Shown: positions 37,317 to 44,968, numbered from the stretch's first letter. The stretch: DNA of 49,949 nucleotides from an uncultured Eubacteriales bacterium (GCA_934454005.1 CAKSGI010000001.1:1-49949), one strand, 5' to 3'. Made by a program: numbers and translations. Notes: a model not told the origin generated them from the sequence alone.

Positions 37317-38174
37317 CTATAATATATTTGCCATCATTATATCTTCAATATTAGAAGTTTCTATTCTAGCATTTGGAAAAATTCTTATAATATTATCTTT
37401 TATTCCGCGATAAATTCCTTTGAAATTGTTTTTATCTTTTGTTGTCCTCAAAAATAGTTTTTCCTTTTCACAATTTAATAAATTATATTCGTCTTTTACA
37501 GTAAAATATAAATTTTCCAAAGTTTCTATTTTCTCTTGAAATAATATTTTACCCTTATTTATTAAGATTATATCCTCAGCTGTCTTTTCTAGATCAGAAG
37601 TAATGTGTGACGAGAACAGAATACTCACACCCTTATCAGCCAAATCTTTAAACAAATCCATTAGCTCTTCTCGAACTAATGGATCTAGACCACTGGTGGG
37701 TTCGTCCATTACCAAGATTTCAGCATGATGCGATAACGCCAATGCTAAGGAGAACTTTATTTTCATTCCTTTAGAAAGTTTAGATATTTTTTGATTTTCT
37801 GGTAACCTAAATTTTAAAATTAAAGATTCAAATATATTTTCATCCCAGTTTGTGTAAGATTTAGAAAAGATACTCTTCATTTGCACAGGTGTAAATTCAG
37901 GATAAAAATAATCTCCATCTAGCAAAAATCCAAATTTATCACGAACATAACTTTCATTTTTAGCAGTTATTAATTCACCAAAAACTCTCATTTCACCATT
38001 ATCTGGAATAACTAACCCTGCAAGGGATTTGATAGTTGTGGTTTTACCAGAACCATTTACACCTATGAACCCAGTTATTTTTCCTCTTTTCAGATTAAAA
38101 CTAACATTATCAAGTGTAAATAAATTATATTTTTTTGTTAAATTAGTAACTTCTAAAACGTTTTCTTGCTTCAA
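37317..38174 (-). CDS. ABC transporter ATP-binding protein of the peptide cluster
   Basis: 285 residues. Walker A GVNGSGKTT (38-46), signature LSKGMK, Walker B ILVMDEPTSGLD and the H-loop in ILFSSHITSDLEKTAEDI are complete, so it should hydrolyse ATP. About 70 C-terminal residues follow the ATPase core, as in ABC-2 type export and resistance ATPases (BcrA/YxlF-like). It has no C39 peptidase domain, so leader removal must lie elsewhere. The start is a TTG with no obvious ribosome site, 28 bases after the TldE-like gene; no other start is possible because a stop lies just upstream in frame. Expression may be low or coupled. Confidence 0.87.
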   Translation of the reverse strand: MKQENVLEVTNLTKKYNLFTLDNVSFNLKRGKITGFIGVNGSGKTTTIKSLAGLVIPDNGEMRVFGELITAKNESYVRDKFGFLLDGDYFYPEFTPVQMKSIFSKSYTNWDENIFESLILKFRLPENQKISKLSKGMKIKFSLALALSHHAEILVMDEPTSGLDPLVREELMDLFKDLADKGVSILFSSHITSDLEKTAEDIILINKGKILFQEKIETLENLYFTVKDEYNLLNCEKEKLFLRTTKDKNNFKGIYRGIKDNIIRIFPNARIETSNIEDIMMANIL

Positions 38175-38202
38175 AAAATATCACACACACTTTCTAAGGA
38201 GT

Positions 38203-39441
38203 TTATTCTCTCTCAATTGCCAATATAATATCAGTGCAATAAACATTATCAATCCATTGAGATTTTTCGTTAAGAGAAAAAATATTATTGAAGAAATCTG
38301 AAAAGTCTATATTAAAGTTTTCATAAAACTTTTGACTATTGTTTTCACAAATAGCTAGACCACTAAAACTTTGGTTTTCAAAATCACATATTATATTTTC
38401 AAATTTATCTATAGTTAATACATTTTTTAAACATGATATTTTCTTAGGATATTTATCGTTTAAGTTAAATTTTAGTCTTTGATGTGATATTATTGTCGGA
38501 TTTTCTAAATCCGCGTTCCCAAAACTATTTACATTTAAATACTGCGAATAAATTCTATTACCTAAAAAATTTACAACTCTACCATTTAATATTATAGTTT
38601 TTTCTTTTATCAAGTTGCCATCTAAATCAAAATAAATATCCTCAAATGGAAGCGATATTATACTAAAATCTTTTTTATACAGAGTTTTACCTAGCTGTTC
38701 TTTATTTATAAATGATTGTCCACTATATAATAAATTAGCGTAAAATGCTACAATAAATTCATTTAAAATATTTGCTAAGGCTTCCTTTTTTATAATTATA
38801 AGTTTGTTATTAAAAATATTTTTATTGTCCCAAATTAGATCATCCTTGTTTAATTCATTGATAATTCTTTCAGAAAAATTATCGTTCAAATACAGGTTTT
38901 TTAAAGCAAGTCGTTTTTGGAATTTTACATTCTCCATACATAATAAATCTGATTCCCTATAAAACTGCTCGCAATAAAAATTGTTAGTTAACAAGCAGTG
39001 TCTGTTTATATTAAAATTATAAGATATATTTATTTCAAAATTTGTCGATTTTTCGATAAAATTAAATTTATTTTTTAATAAATAAAAAAGCTTACTAGAA
39101 TCGAAATTGCAAAAAGTAGTTTGTTTTTCATTGCAATTACTTTTTTCTATAGATAGCTTTTCTTCATACCAAGGTTGTTCATCATAATAAGAATTTTCTA
39201 AGCTGTTTTTAATTAACAAATCGATTTTATTTTTATTTTCAATTGGTGACATACCAAACTTTGAAATCTTATTGTCATTCTTAAAAACCACAAAAACTTT
39301 ATTTAATATACTACTGTCATAAGAGACATCTTTAAACGATTTTTTATACCATAAACATTTAGTTGTAACATCAATTATTTTATATTGTTTTATTTTTTTC
39401 TTTAATAAAGCATTTTCAACTAATTTAACAGACTCGACCAT
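38203..39441 (-). CDS. TldE/PmbA-like protease partner
   Basis: 412 residues from the ATG at 39441 with GAGGG eight bases upstream; it overlaps tldD by 17 bases. It has no HExxxH motif, as expected of TldE, the non-catalytic half of TldD/TldE. C-terminal blocks such as NGRVVNFLGNRIYSQ followed by NADLENPTIISHQRL match the TldE layout (strap strands lining the chamber). Sequence is strongly diverged from housekeeping PmbA, so it is probably dedicated to this peptide. The assignment rests on position next to TldD, length and the missing motif. Confidence 0.72.
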   Translation of the reverse strand: MVESVKLVENALLKKKIKQYKIIDVTTKCLWYKKSFKDVSYDSSILNKVFVVFKNDNKISKFGMSPIENKNKIDLLIKNSLENSYYDEQPWYEEKLSIEKSNCNEKQTTFCNFDSSKLFYLLKNKFNFIEKSTNFEINISYNFNINRHCLLTNNFYCEQFYRESDLLCMENVKFQKRLALKNLYLNDNFSERIINELNKDDLIWDNKNIFNNKLIIIKKEALANILNEFIVAFYANLLYSGQSFINKEQLGKTLYKKDFSIISLPFEDIYFDLDGNLIKEKTIILNGRVVNFLGNRIYSQYLNVNSFGNADLENPTIISHQRLKFNLNDKYPKKISCLKNVLTIDKFENIICDFENQSFSGLAICENNSQKFYENFNIDFSDFFNNIFSLNEKSQWIDNVYCTDIILAIERE

Positions 39442-40615
39442 ACAAATTTCCCTCAACTGATAAACCACCTAAACTTATTGTCGGACTCCCAACCGCAACC
39501 CGCACAGTTTGACCAAGTTTGCTGCAAAAATTTCCGAATATTTTTAAATCATTACCTATATATTCAAAAGAATTGAGATCATTTAATAAATTTCCATGTA
39601 ATTTCAAATTTTCTATAAATTCACATTTCTCTCCATTTCTTAATAAAAATCCATTTCCTATCACATTGTAATCTCCATTTTGTGGATTTACTCCACCCAT
39701 ATAAGCTTTATTAAAGTATATTGCTGTATTATATTTGTAAATTATTTTTTCTTCATTAATGTCATCAAATGGTTTTATAAAGGTACATCTCATTCGCGGC
39801 ATAACATCAAATTTATAAAACTCTCTTCTTGCAAAACCATACAAAATACCATCTAAACTATCTTCCTTTTTTATACTAAAAATATTACATAAGCTACCTT
39901 TATTCACAACAATTAGAGGTTTGATAATTTCTCCAACATCGTCATATTTATTCAAACCTATAATATTTTCAAATCCTTTTATTGAATCAATAACTGTAAG
40001 TTTAGAGGATATTTTTAATCCATCAAAATTATTTTTATAGTAAGAAAAAAAATCTGACTCTAATGAGTGTCCTAATATTTCATGTATAAAATATCCTGCA
40101 GCCATTTGAGAAAAAACAACTGAAACAGAATCAAATTCTAATCTTGATAATTTTTTATTATATTTTTTTATATTTTCTACATTACTACGTATATTTTTTA
40201 AAATATCAATTTCTAAAACATCGATAAGTGAATTTGTTATAGGAATTTCATCTATATAAACATTACCTAAACAATCTTTAAGAACAATTTTGCAAAATCC
40301 ATATGATCTAATATCTTCTTTCTCGTTATTTATGACTATTTTCTCATTGTATAACTTCACAAATGCAGAAAAATCAATATTGCTTTTTTGCAGATCATTA
40401 TATATTTTTTTAAAAAAGAGTCTTAAACGATTGCAATCAGAAGAAGAGATCATAATTTGTAACTCAAAATTTGAATTTTCACTTTTTATAGATTCAATTA
40501 AATTTGAATTTTCAATTTCTCTTCTCATTCCATTCTCAGTACTTATTGCATAATCGAAAGATCCATTCACATAAGCAAAATCAACCATATGCATAAATTG
40601 TTTATAATCAAACAT
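39425..40615 (-). CDS. TldD-like metalloprotease
   Basis: 396 residues, shorter than the ~480 of housekeeping TldD. The catalytic zinc motif HEILGH (HExxxH, residues 178-183) is intact, with SQMAAGYFIHEILGHSLESD around it. YDDVGE, MPRMRCTFI and the C-terminal GSPTISLGGL-VEG correspond to conserved TldD blocks. TldD/TldE degrade or trim unfolded peptides and in E. coli finish microcin B17 by removing its leader. Here the pair lies in one operon with precursor genes, so leader trimming is the likely role. The start lies 24 bases downstream of the radical SAM gene; the ribosome site is weak. Confidence 0.85.
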   Translation of the reverse strand: MFDYKQFMHMVDFAYVNGSFDYAISTENGMRREIENSNLIESIKSENSNFELQIMISSSDCNRLRLFFKKIYNDLQKSNIDFSAFVKLYNEKIVINNEKEDIRSYGFCKIVLKDCLGNVYIDEIPITNSLIDVLEIDILKNIRSNVENIKKYNKKLSRLEFDSVSVVFSQMAAGYFIHEILGHSLESDFFSYYKNNFDGLKISSKLTVIDSIKGFENIIGLNKYDDVGEIIKPLIVVNKGSLCNIFSIKKEDSLDGILYGFARREFYKFDVMPRMRCTFIKPFDDINEEKIIYKYNTAIYFNKAYMGGVNPQNGDYNVIGNGFLLRNGEKCEFIENLKLHGNLLNDLNSFEYIGNDLKIFGNFCSKLGQTVRVAVGSPTISLGGLSVEGNLYGRVC

Positions 40616-40639
40616 ATGTTATCTCATTCTTTCTAAGCA

Positions 40640-41935
40640 TTAAAAAAAGGCTGTAAATATTTCAGACTGACTTTCAAACCATTTACATTTTTCTACTGTG
40701 TTTTTTAAAATGAGTGCTCGCGAAGTACATCCTCCACACTCAATTCTATTTTTACAATCTCCACAAAGTTTTTCATTAGGGGCATCCAACTTACTAAATT
40801 TGTCGCCACATTTTAACATTATATCTTCTATAGAACAATTATCTATATTTCCAACTGAAAACTCAGATATAGGACAAATAGATATATCCTTATTAGCCTT
40901 AACTACCACTAACTTATATCCAGCTCCGCAATTTTTCATAGCAGTTATTTTTTCAATAGGAACTTTTACAATAAATTTATCATCTGTAAACTTGCTATTT
41001 AATTCTTGCAGAAATTCAAATAATTCTTCTGAATTTAAAAATGAGGTTAAATTATTTGCTTTTGCATTTCCTTGATTAGATAACAATCCAAATTCAATAA
41101 GAGAGGCACCATTTTTCTTTACAATATCTGTTAAGTTTTCAAGTTCGTCCTTAGTTTGATTAACTATAGTTGTACCTATTTGGCATTCTACTCCATGTTC
41201 ACTTAGTGTTTTAATGAAATTTAAAGCTCTTTTATATGAATCTTCATTCTGTCTAATATAATTATGAGTAGACTCGTTTCCATCTAAACTGACCTTTACA
41301 AAACTTTTATACACAGATTTTAATTTTAGTAAAGAATTTAAAATTTTATCATTTAGAATAAAACCACTTGTAGAAACACAAATTATTATGCCACGCTGTA
41401 CTAAATTTTCAATTATATAATCGATATTTGGATGAGATAATGCTTCTCCTCCTGTAAGCTGAACCTGATATACTCCAGATTTATCTATTATTTCTAATAC
41501 TTTATCAATATCATTTTTTGAAAAAATATTATCACTTTTATTTCCTAGATAGCAGTGCTTACAATTCAACGGACAAAAATCTGTAACTTCCCAAATAATT
41601 ATATCTGGATAAAAGATTTTTCTACTTCCCCTCATCATCTTTGATCTAAAGTTATTATTCTCAGGTTGATTACTATTGTCTATTAAACCCGAATCTATAA
41701 GTGGCAGTAAAAACTCTTCTACATTTACTTTTACAACCTCTTCTTTTTCATTATATTTATTTTTCAACTTTCCTATAATATAGTCAATAGTATTTGTTCC
41801 ATCACAAAAATCAAGTATATCTAAGGCAGTTTTATTAATTTCCACTGAATCCCTAATCCCATCCTTATACGGTGAAAATAAATATGTATCTGGCCTTTTC
41901 TTTATAAATGATTTATCTTTTAATTTAAGATACAT
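40640..41935 (-). CDS. Radical SAM/SPASM peptide maturase with PqqD-like domain
   Basis: 431 residues; AGGAG is six bases from the ATG. Residues 1-87 form a PqqD-like RiPP recognition element (RPDTYLFSPYKDG, VEINKTALDILDFCDGTNT, VNVEEFLLPLIDSGLI). The radical SAM core has C121, C125 and C128 (CPLNCKHC) and a GGEAL motif. The C-terminal SPASM region has CGAGYK, ISICP and CGDCKNRIECGGC, ligands for auxiliary Fe-S clusters. This is the sactisynthase/ranthipeptide/epimerase-type build. The conserved precursor Cys suggest thioether links, but other radical chemistry is possible. Confidence 0.92.
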   Translation of the reverse strand: MYLKLKDKSFIKKRPDTYLFSPYKDGIRDSVEINKTALDILDFCDGTNTIDYIIGKLKNKYNEKEEVVKVNVEEFLLPLIDSGLIDNSNQPENNNFRSKMMRGSRKIFYPDIIIWEVTDFCPLNCKHCYLGNKSDNIFSKNDIDKVLEIIDKSGVYQVQLTGGEALSHPNIDYIIENLVQRGIIICVSTSGFILNDKILNSLLKLKSVYKSFVKVSLDGNESTHNYIRQNEDSYKRALNFIKTLSEHGVECQIGTTIVNQTKDELENLTDIVKKNGASLIEFGLLSNQGNAKANNLTSFLNSEELFEFLQELNSKFTDDKFIVKVPIEKITAMKNCGAGYKLVVVKANKDISICPISEFSVGNIDNCSIEDIMLKCGDKFSKLDAPNEKLCGDCKNRIECGGCTSRALILKNTVEKCKWFESQSEIFTAFF

Positions 41936-41951
41936 ATATAACTCCTTAAAT

Positions 41952-42572
41952 TTATAAATCTTTTTTCGAATAGATCCTTATTGATACAATCGCAGATAAC
42001 ATAATAAGCAATATTGAGAGTAAAATTATGCCTAGAAAAACAGGTAAAGATTTCATGTCTTTAATTTTTATAAACATAGTTGGAACTTCATATATTACAA
42101 AAATTATTGCTGATATTATAACAGATGCAACCGCTGCTTTAAATTTAAAACTTACTGGTACAACTAGCGATATCGTCAAACATACAATAAAAAATGTTTC
42201 TATAAATTCAGAGTTCATAAAAACGATTTGTTTAGTAACAAAAAATTCGACACCATAATATATCATAAAGTTTACAAGGTTAATCATCAACAATAACAAG
42301 TACCTACATATAACGGCATCTCTTCTTGTACAAGGAGTTATAAGTAATAACTCCATTCCTTTGTTTTTTTCTTCTTGCCAAATAGGTCCAACGATCGCTA
42401 ATAATGTAATATATGAAGTTACCATAACAACCGGATTATAAAAACTAGACGCCAACATATCTCGAGGTATACAAATAGCAAATAATATTATCAAACCTAA
42501 TGAAGATGCAATTGCTGCCTTACAAATAAATAGATCTTTATAAATTAAAGCCGTATATCTTCTTAATCGCAT
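41952..42572 (-). CDS. ABC-2 type permease of the peptide cluster
   Basis: 206 residues from the ATG at 42572, six bases after GAGGT; an in-frame ATG at 42602, eight bases after the first precursor's stop, would add 10 charged residues and cannot be excluded. About six membrane helices. It is a paralog of the plus-strand permease at 36544 (shared KG-E-LL---CTRRDAVICRYL block). With that protein and the single ATPase it may form an export or immunity transporter. Confidence 0.8.
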   Translation of the reverse strand: MRLRRYTALIYKDLFICKAAIASSLGLIILFAICIPRDMLASSFYNPVVMVTSYITLLAIVGPIWQEEKNKGMELLLITPCTRRDAVICRYLLLLMINLVNFMIYYGVEFFVTKQIVFMNSEFIETFFIVCLTISLVVPVSFKFKAAVASVIISAIIFVIYEVPTMFIKIKDMKSLPVFLGIILLSILLIMLSAIVSIRIYSKKDL

Positions 42573-42609
42573 ATTTTTACCTCGTTTTTCATTAAATTTA
42601 TTCATTAAT

Positions 42610-42789
42610 TTATCCTGCATAACCACTCGTTAAAACTATCCCAGATATAGGAGCACTACAGATCATTGCCGCCGCAGGAGTTCCACCAACCTCAACTGCT
42701 CCTGCAACAGCAACATATATAACTCCTTGCTTTCCAGCAAAAAATGCACACCCAGCAATATTGGCACACAAAATTTTTGGTTTCTCCAT
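42610..42789 (-). CDS. RiPP precursor peptide 1 (divergent copy)
   Basis: 59 residues. Residues 1-24 differ from copy 2 at only two sites, while 16 of the last 35 differ. Cys 8, 14 and 44 are kept but Cys 54 is Thr. Conserved too are Gly-Gly at 35-36, Pro 38, the AAAM run and AP at 46-47. The whole peptide is hydrophobic, rich in Ala, Val and Gly. Only 10 bases separate it from the stop of copy 2 and the ribosome site present before copies 2 and 3 is missing; translation may depend on reinitiation. It may make a second product or be decaying. Confidence 0.75.
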   Translation of the reverse strand: MEKPKILCANIAGCAFFAGKQGVIYVAVAGAVEVGGTPAAAMICSAPISGIVLTSGYAG

Positions 42790-42799
42790 TTTACTAAAT

Positions 42800-42979
42800 T
42801 TATGCTGCAAAACCTCCACAGTAAACTACACCAGCTACAGGAGCTTGACATACCATTGCTGCGGCTGGAAGGCCACCAACCTTAACTACTGCAGCGACAC
42901 TAGCATAAATAGGGCCCTGTTTTCCGGCAAGAAATGCACACCCAGCAATATTGGCACACAAAATTTTTGGCTTCTCCAT
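42800..42979 (-). CDS. RiPP precursor peptide 2
   Basis: 59 residues, behind GGAGG about ten bases before the ATG. It differs from copy 3 at six positions, all within residues 6-24; residues 25-59 are identical. Four Cys (8, 14, 44, 54), a Gly-Gly at 35-36 and a Gly/Ala/Val-rich tail ending FAA. If residues to 36 are leader, the core is 23 residues with two Cys; the true cut is unknown. Too short and too repetitive for standard gene callers, but supported by copy number, codon-level conservation and position before the maturase genes. Confidence 0.85.
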   Translation of the reverse strand: MEKPKILCANIAGCAFLAGKQGPIYASVAAVVKVGGLPAAAMVCQAPVAGVVYCGGFAA

Positions 42980-43006
42980 TTTAGTTAAACCTCCATTTTA
43001 CTAAGT

Positions 43007-43186
43007 TTATGCTGCAAAACCTCCGCAATAAACTACCCCAGCTACAGGAGCTTGACATACCATTGCCGCGGCTGGAAGACCACCAACCTTAACTACTGCA
43101 GCAACACTAGCATATACAGCAGCCTGCTTTCCAGCAAAAAATGCACACCCGGCGATATTGGTACACAAAACCTTTGGCTTTTCCAT
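43007..43186 (-). CDS. RiPP precursor peptide 3 (first in operon)
   Basis: 59 residues with GGAGG nine bases before the ATG. Same Cys pattern (8, 14, 44, 54) as copy 2, and an identical C-terminal 35 residues, so both should give the same mature product. The N-terminal MEKPK and NIAGCAF are shared by all copies and could be the part bound by the maturase's PqqD-like domain. It is the first intact coding sequence after the cluster promoter. Confidence 0.87.
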   Translation of the reverse strand: MEKPKVLCTNIAGCAFFAGKQAAVYASVAAVVKVGGLPAAAMVCQAPVAGVVYCGGFAA

Positions 43187-43212
43187 TTAGTTAAACCTCC
43201 ATTTTACTAAGT

Positions 43213-43267
43213 TTATGCTGCAAAACCTCCGCAATAAACTACCCCAGCTACAGGTTGACAATACTTT
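43213..43267 (-). pseudogene. Truncated fourth precursor copy in the leader
   Basis: The 3' end of a precursor gene remains: it would encode Q, then the last 13 residues (PVAGVVYCGGFAA) and a stop. One codon (Ala 46) is lost and a base is inserted further upstream. No start codon or ribosome site is left in frame. It lies between the cluster promoter and copy 3, so it is transcribed as untranslated leader. Confidence 0.85.
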
Positions 43268-43300
43268 AGTATAAAATGACTACCAAAATATTACATTTAT

Positions 43301-43328
43301 ATTATATCAGGTCTTAAGGAAATTTCAA
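43301..43328 (-). promoter_or_regulatory. Promoter of the RiPP operon
   Basis: On the minus strand TTGAAA (43323-43328), a 16-base spacer, then a perfect TATAAT (43301-43306) with TGA before it (extended -10). It gives a leader of about 110 bases before copy 3. Confidence 0.75.
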
Positions 43329-43632
43329 CCTTTTTTTCCATATAATTACAAATTTTATATAATTGACAAAATTATAAATAAAAATATATTTCTGTTTATA
43401 ATAAATTCATAATCAATTATTAAGTATTTTTTGCAAATATAAAAAATAACCTATAGATTAGGTTGATTTTCGAAAAGTTAAGCAAAAAATTCAACAATAA
43501 CTAGGCAGTTTTTTAAAAGTCATAACTTTGAAAAATGTTTCATGATTTTTATAGTTTGTAATGGAAAATAGGTTCACATATCTGTCTCGTTAGATTTTTA
43601 TGAAGCAGGTGTGTAATATATTAATTGATGAG
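43329..43632. other. AT-rich spacer between the RiPP cluster and infC promoter
   Basis: About 300 bases with no credible reading frame. Visible are TTGACA at 43363 with TATATT 16 bases later (plus strand, a possible weak upstream infC promoter) and a small hairpin near 43450-43467. Nothing else is supported. Confidence 0.4.
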
Positions 43633-43661
43633 TTGACATTTTTTTATATATTTGATAAACT
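43633..43661 (+). promoter_or_regulatory. Promoter of infC-rpmI-rplT
   Basis: A perfect TTGACA (43633-43638), a 17-base spacer, then TAAACT (43656-43661) with TGA before it. It leads into a structured leader. Confidence 0.7.
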
Positions 43662-43667
43662 ATAGAG

Positions 43668-43800
43668 AGTAGTTTAAAGTAGAACTATAAAGTTCTCACC
43701 TATGAGGTCTTGTCCGACATAGGTCAATACATGAATAATCTGTTTATATTATATGTATTGATTTGCGGGCGGGATTTCTGCTCGTATTTTTTATATTTAT
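43668..43800 (+). promoter_or_regulatory. Probable L20-type leader with attenuator
   Basis: Three stems are visible: ACCTATG with CATAGGT (about 43698-43724), CAATACAT with ATGTATTG (about 43723-43762), and a GC-rich CGGGC/GCTCG hairpin (about 43766-43785) followed by a T-run, all before the infC ribosome site. In Bacillota the infC-rpmI-rplT operon is commonly controlled by L20 binding a leader that ends in a terminator. The position and final terminator fit; the L20 binding site itself was not proven by eye. Confidence 0.6.
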
Positions 43801-43818
43801 ATTTGGAGGTGCTTAGTT

Positions 43819-44337
43819 ATTAGCAACAAGGAACTACAGATTAACGAAGAAATCAGAGACAAAGAATTGCGTATTATTGATTCAGATGGATCACAACTTG
43901 GATTTATGTCTTCATCTAAAGCATTAGAATTAGCTAATTCTAAAAATCTTGATTTAGTGAAAATAGCCCCACAAGCGTCACCGCCGGTGTGCAAAATTAT
44001 GGATTATGGCAAATACAAGTTTGAGCAGGCGAAAAGAGAAAAAGAGGCTAGAAAAAAACAAAAAATAGTTGATGTTAAAGAAATTAGACTTTCTTTAAAT
44101 ATTGATGTTCACGACTTTAATACAAAATTAAAACACGCAAGAAAATTTATAAAAAATGGAGACAAGGTTAAGGTGTCAATACGCTTTAGAGGTCGAGAGA
44201 TGGGACATCATGAAATTGGATATGAAACAATGCAAAAATTTGCAGAGGCAATTTCTAGTGATGCAAATGTTGAAAAAGCGGCTAAACTGGAAGGGCGCAA
44301 TATGTTAATGTTCCTTGCACCTAAACCAAATAAATAA
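43819..44337 (+). CDS. infC: Translation initiation factor IF-3
   Basis: 172 residues when started at the ATT at 43819, which has GGAGGT eight bases upstream; IF-3 is well known for an AUU start used for self-regulation. An internal ATG-like start at 43867 would remove the conserved N-terminal ISNKELQINEEIRDKELR. Visible are SPPVCKIMDYGKYKFEQAKR (linker), KEIRLSLNIDVHDFNTKLKHARKFI and VSIRFRGREMGH. It binds the 30S subunit and checks the start codon. First gene of infC-rpmI-rplT. Confidence 0.96.
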   Translation: MSNKELQINEEIRDKELRIIDSDGSQLGFMSSSKALELANSKNLDLVKIAPQASPPVCKIMDYGKYKFEQAKREKEARKKQKIVDVKEIRLSLNIDVHDFNTKLKHARKFIKNGDKVKVSIRFRGREMGHHEIGYETMQKFAEAISSDANVEKAAKLEGRNMLMFLAPKPNK

Positions 44338-44361
44338 TATTTATTTTAAGGAGGATTTATA

Positions 44362-44559
44362 ATGCCTAAAATTAAAACACATAGTGGTGCAAAAAAACGT
44401 TTTAAGTTTTCTAAAAATGGAAAAGTAATTCGTGCACATGCTAACAAATCTCATATTCTTAATAAAAAAACAACAAAACGTAAAAGAGGATTGCGCCAGA
44501 CTACTGTTGCAGACAAAACTAATGTAGCACAAGTAAAAAGATTAATTCCGTATAAATAG
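44362..44559 (+). CDS. rpmI: Ribosomal protein L35
   Basis: 65 residues, the usual length, very basic, with the family N-terminus [16 protein letters not shown] and C-terminus [15 protein letters not shown] lies before the ATG. It is 24 bases after infC in the conserved infC-rpmI-rplT order. 50S subunit component. Confidence 0.98.
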   Translation: MPKIKTHSGAKKRFKFSKNGKVIRAHANKSHILNKKTTKRKRGLRQTTVADKTNVAQVKRLIPYK

Positions 44560-44614
44560 GACTTGTATTTTTTAAGATACTGAAATTTAATTATTAACCT
44601 GGAGGTATATTAAT

Positions 44615-44968
44615 ATGGCACGTATAAAAGGTGCAATGGCAACACGTAAAAGAAGAAAAAAGACTTTAAAGCTTGCTAAAGGTTATTGGGGAGCTAAAAG
44701 CAAACATTTTAAAATGGCAAAACAAGCTGTTATGAAATCAGGCAACTATGCCTATATTGGGCGTAGACATAGAAAACGTGACTTTAGAAGATTGTGGATT
44801 ACTCGTATATCTGCAGCGTGTAGAATGAATGATATAAATTATTCATCTTTTATAAACGGTTTAAAAAAAGCAAACATCAATTTAAATAGAAAGATGCTTG
44901 CAGAAATAGCTGTTGCTGATTCAGAGGCTTTTAAAAGTCTTGTAGAACAAGCCAAAGCTGCAATATAA
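44615..44968 (+). CDS. rplT: Ribosomal protein L20
   Basis: 117 residues, standard. Family sequence [23 protein letters not shown], followed by [16 protein letters not shown] and [10 protein letters not shown]. It binds 23S rRNA early in 50S assembly and is the likely repressor acting on the leader upstream of infC. GGAGG precedes the ATG. Confidence 0.98.
   Translation: MARIKGAMATRKRRKKTLKLAKGYWGAKSKHFKMAKQAVMKSGNYAYIGRRHRKRDFRRLWITRISAACRMNDINYSSFINGLKKANINLNRKMLAEIAVADSEAFKSLVEQAKAAI

Larger units (their letters stand above)
42790..43256 (-). repeat. Tandem duplication of the precursor gene unit
   Basis: Start codons of copies 3 and 2 are 207 bases apart, and those of copies 2 and 1 are 190 apart. 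The 17-base difference is a deletion in the spacer between short direct repeats (ctccatttta). A partial fourth unit lies upstream. Confidence 0.9.
36544..43328. other. Putative RiPP biosynthetic gene cluster
   Basis: In minus-strand order: promoter, decayed precursor, three precursor genes, ABC-2 permease, PqqD-domain radical SAM/SPASM protein, TldD, TldE-like protein and ABC ATPase. A second permease is convergent on the plus strand. Genes in the main run are 11-30 bases apart or overlap, so they are one operon. The cluster separates the dnaX/SRP block from the infC operon. The combination of precursor peptides, RRE-bearing maturase, paired protease and transporter is the basis for the call; no product is known. 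Confidence 0.82.

Noticed and set aside
42663..42851. Minus-strand frame of 62 codons overlapping precursors 1 and 2
   Set aside because: It is in a different frame from the precursors, spans the gap between them, and no similar frame is kept across the other copies.
42761..42988. Plus-strand reading frame of 75 codons across the precursor genes
   Set aside because: It is antisense to the repeated precursor genes, has no ribosome site, and its internal duplication just mirrors the tandem copies.
42682..43082. Gly-Gly in the precursors as a classical double-glycine bacteriocin leader
   Set aside because: The preceding residues are hydrophobic rather than the usual amphipathic leader, and the ABC ATPase has no C39 peptidase domain; kept only as one possible boundary.
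36544..43328. Lanthipeptide, lasso peptide or thiazole-type cluster
   Set aside because: No LanB/C/M, asparagine synthetase-like cyclase, transglutaminase-like peptidase or YcaO gene is present.
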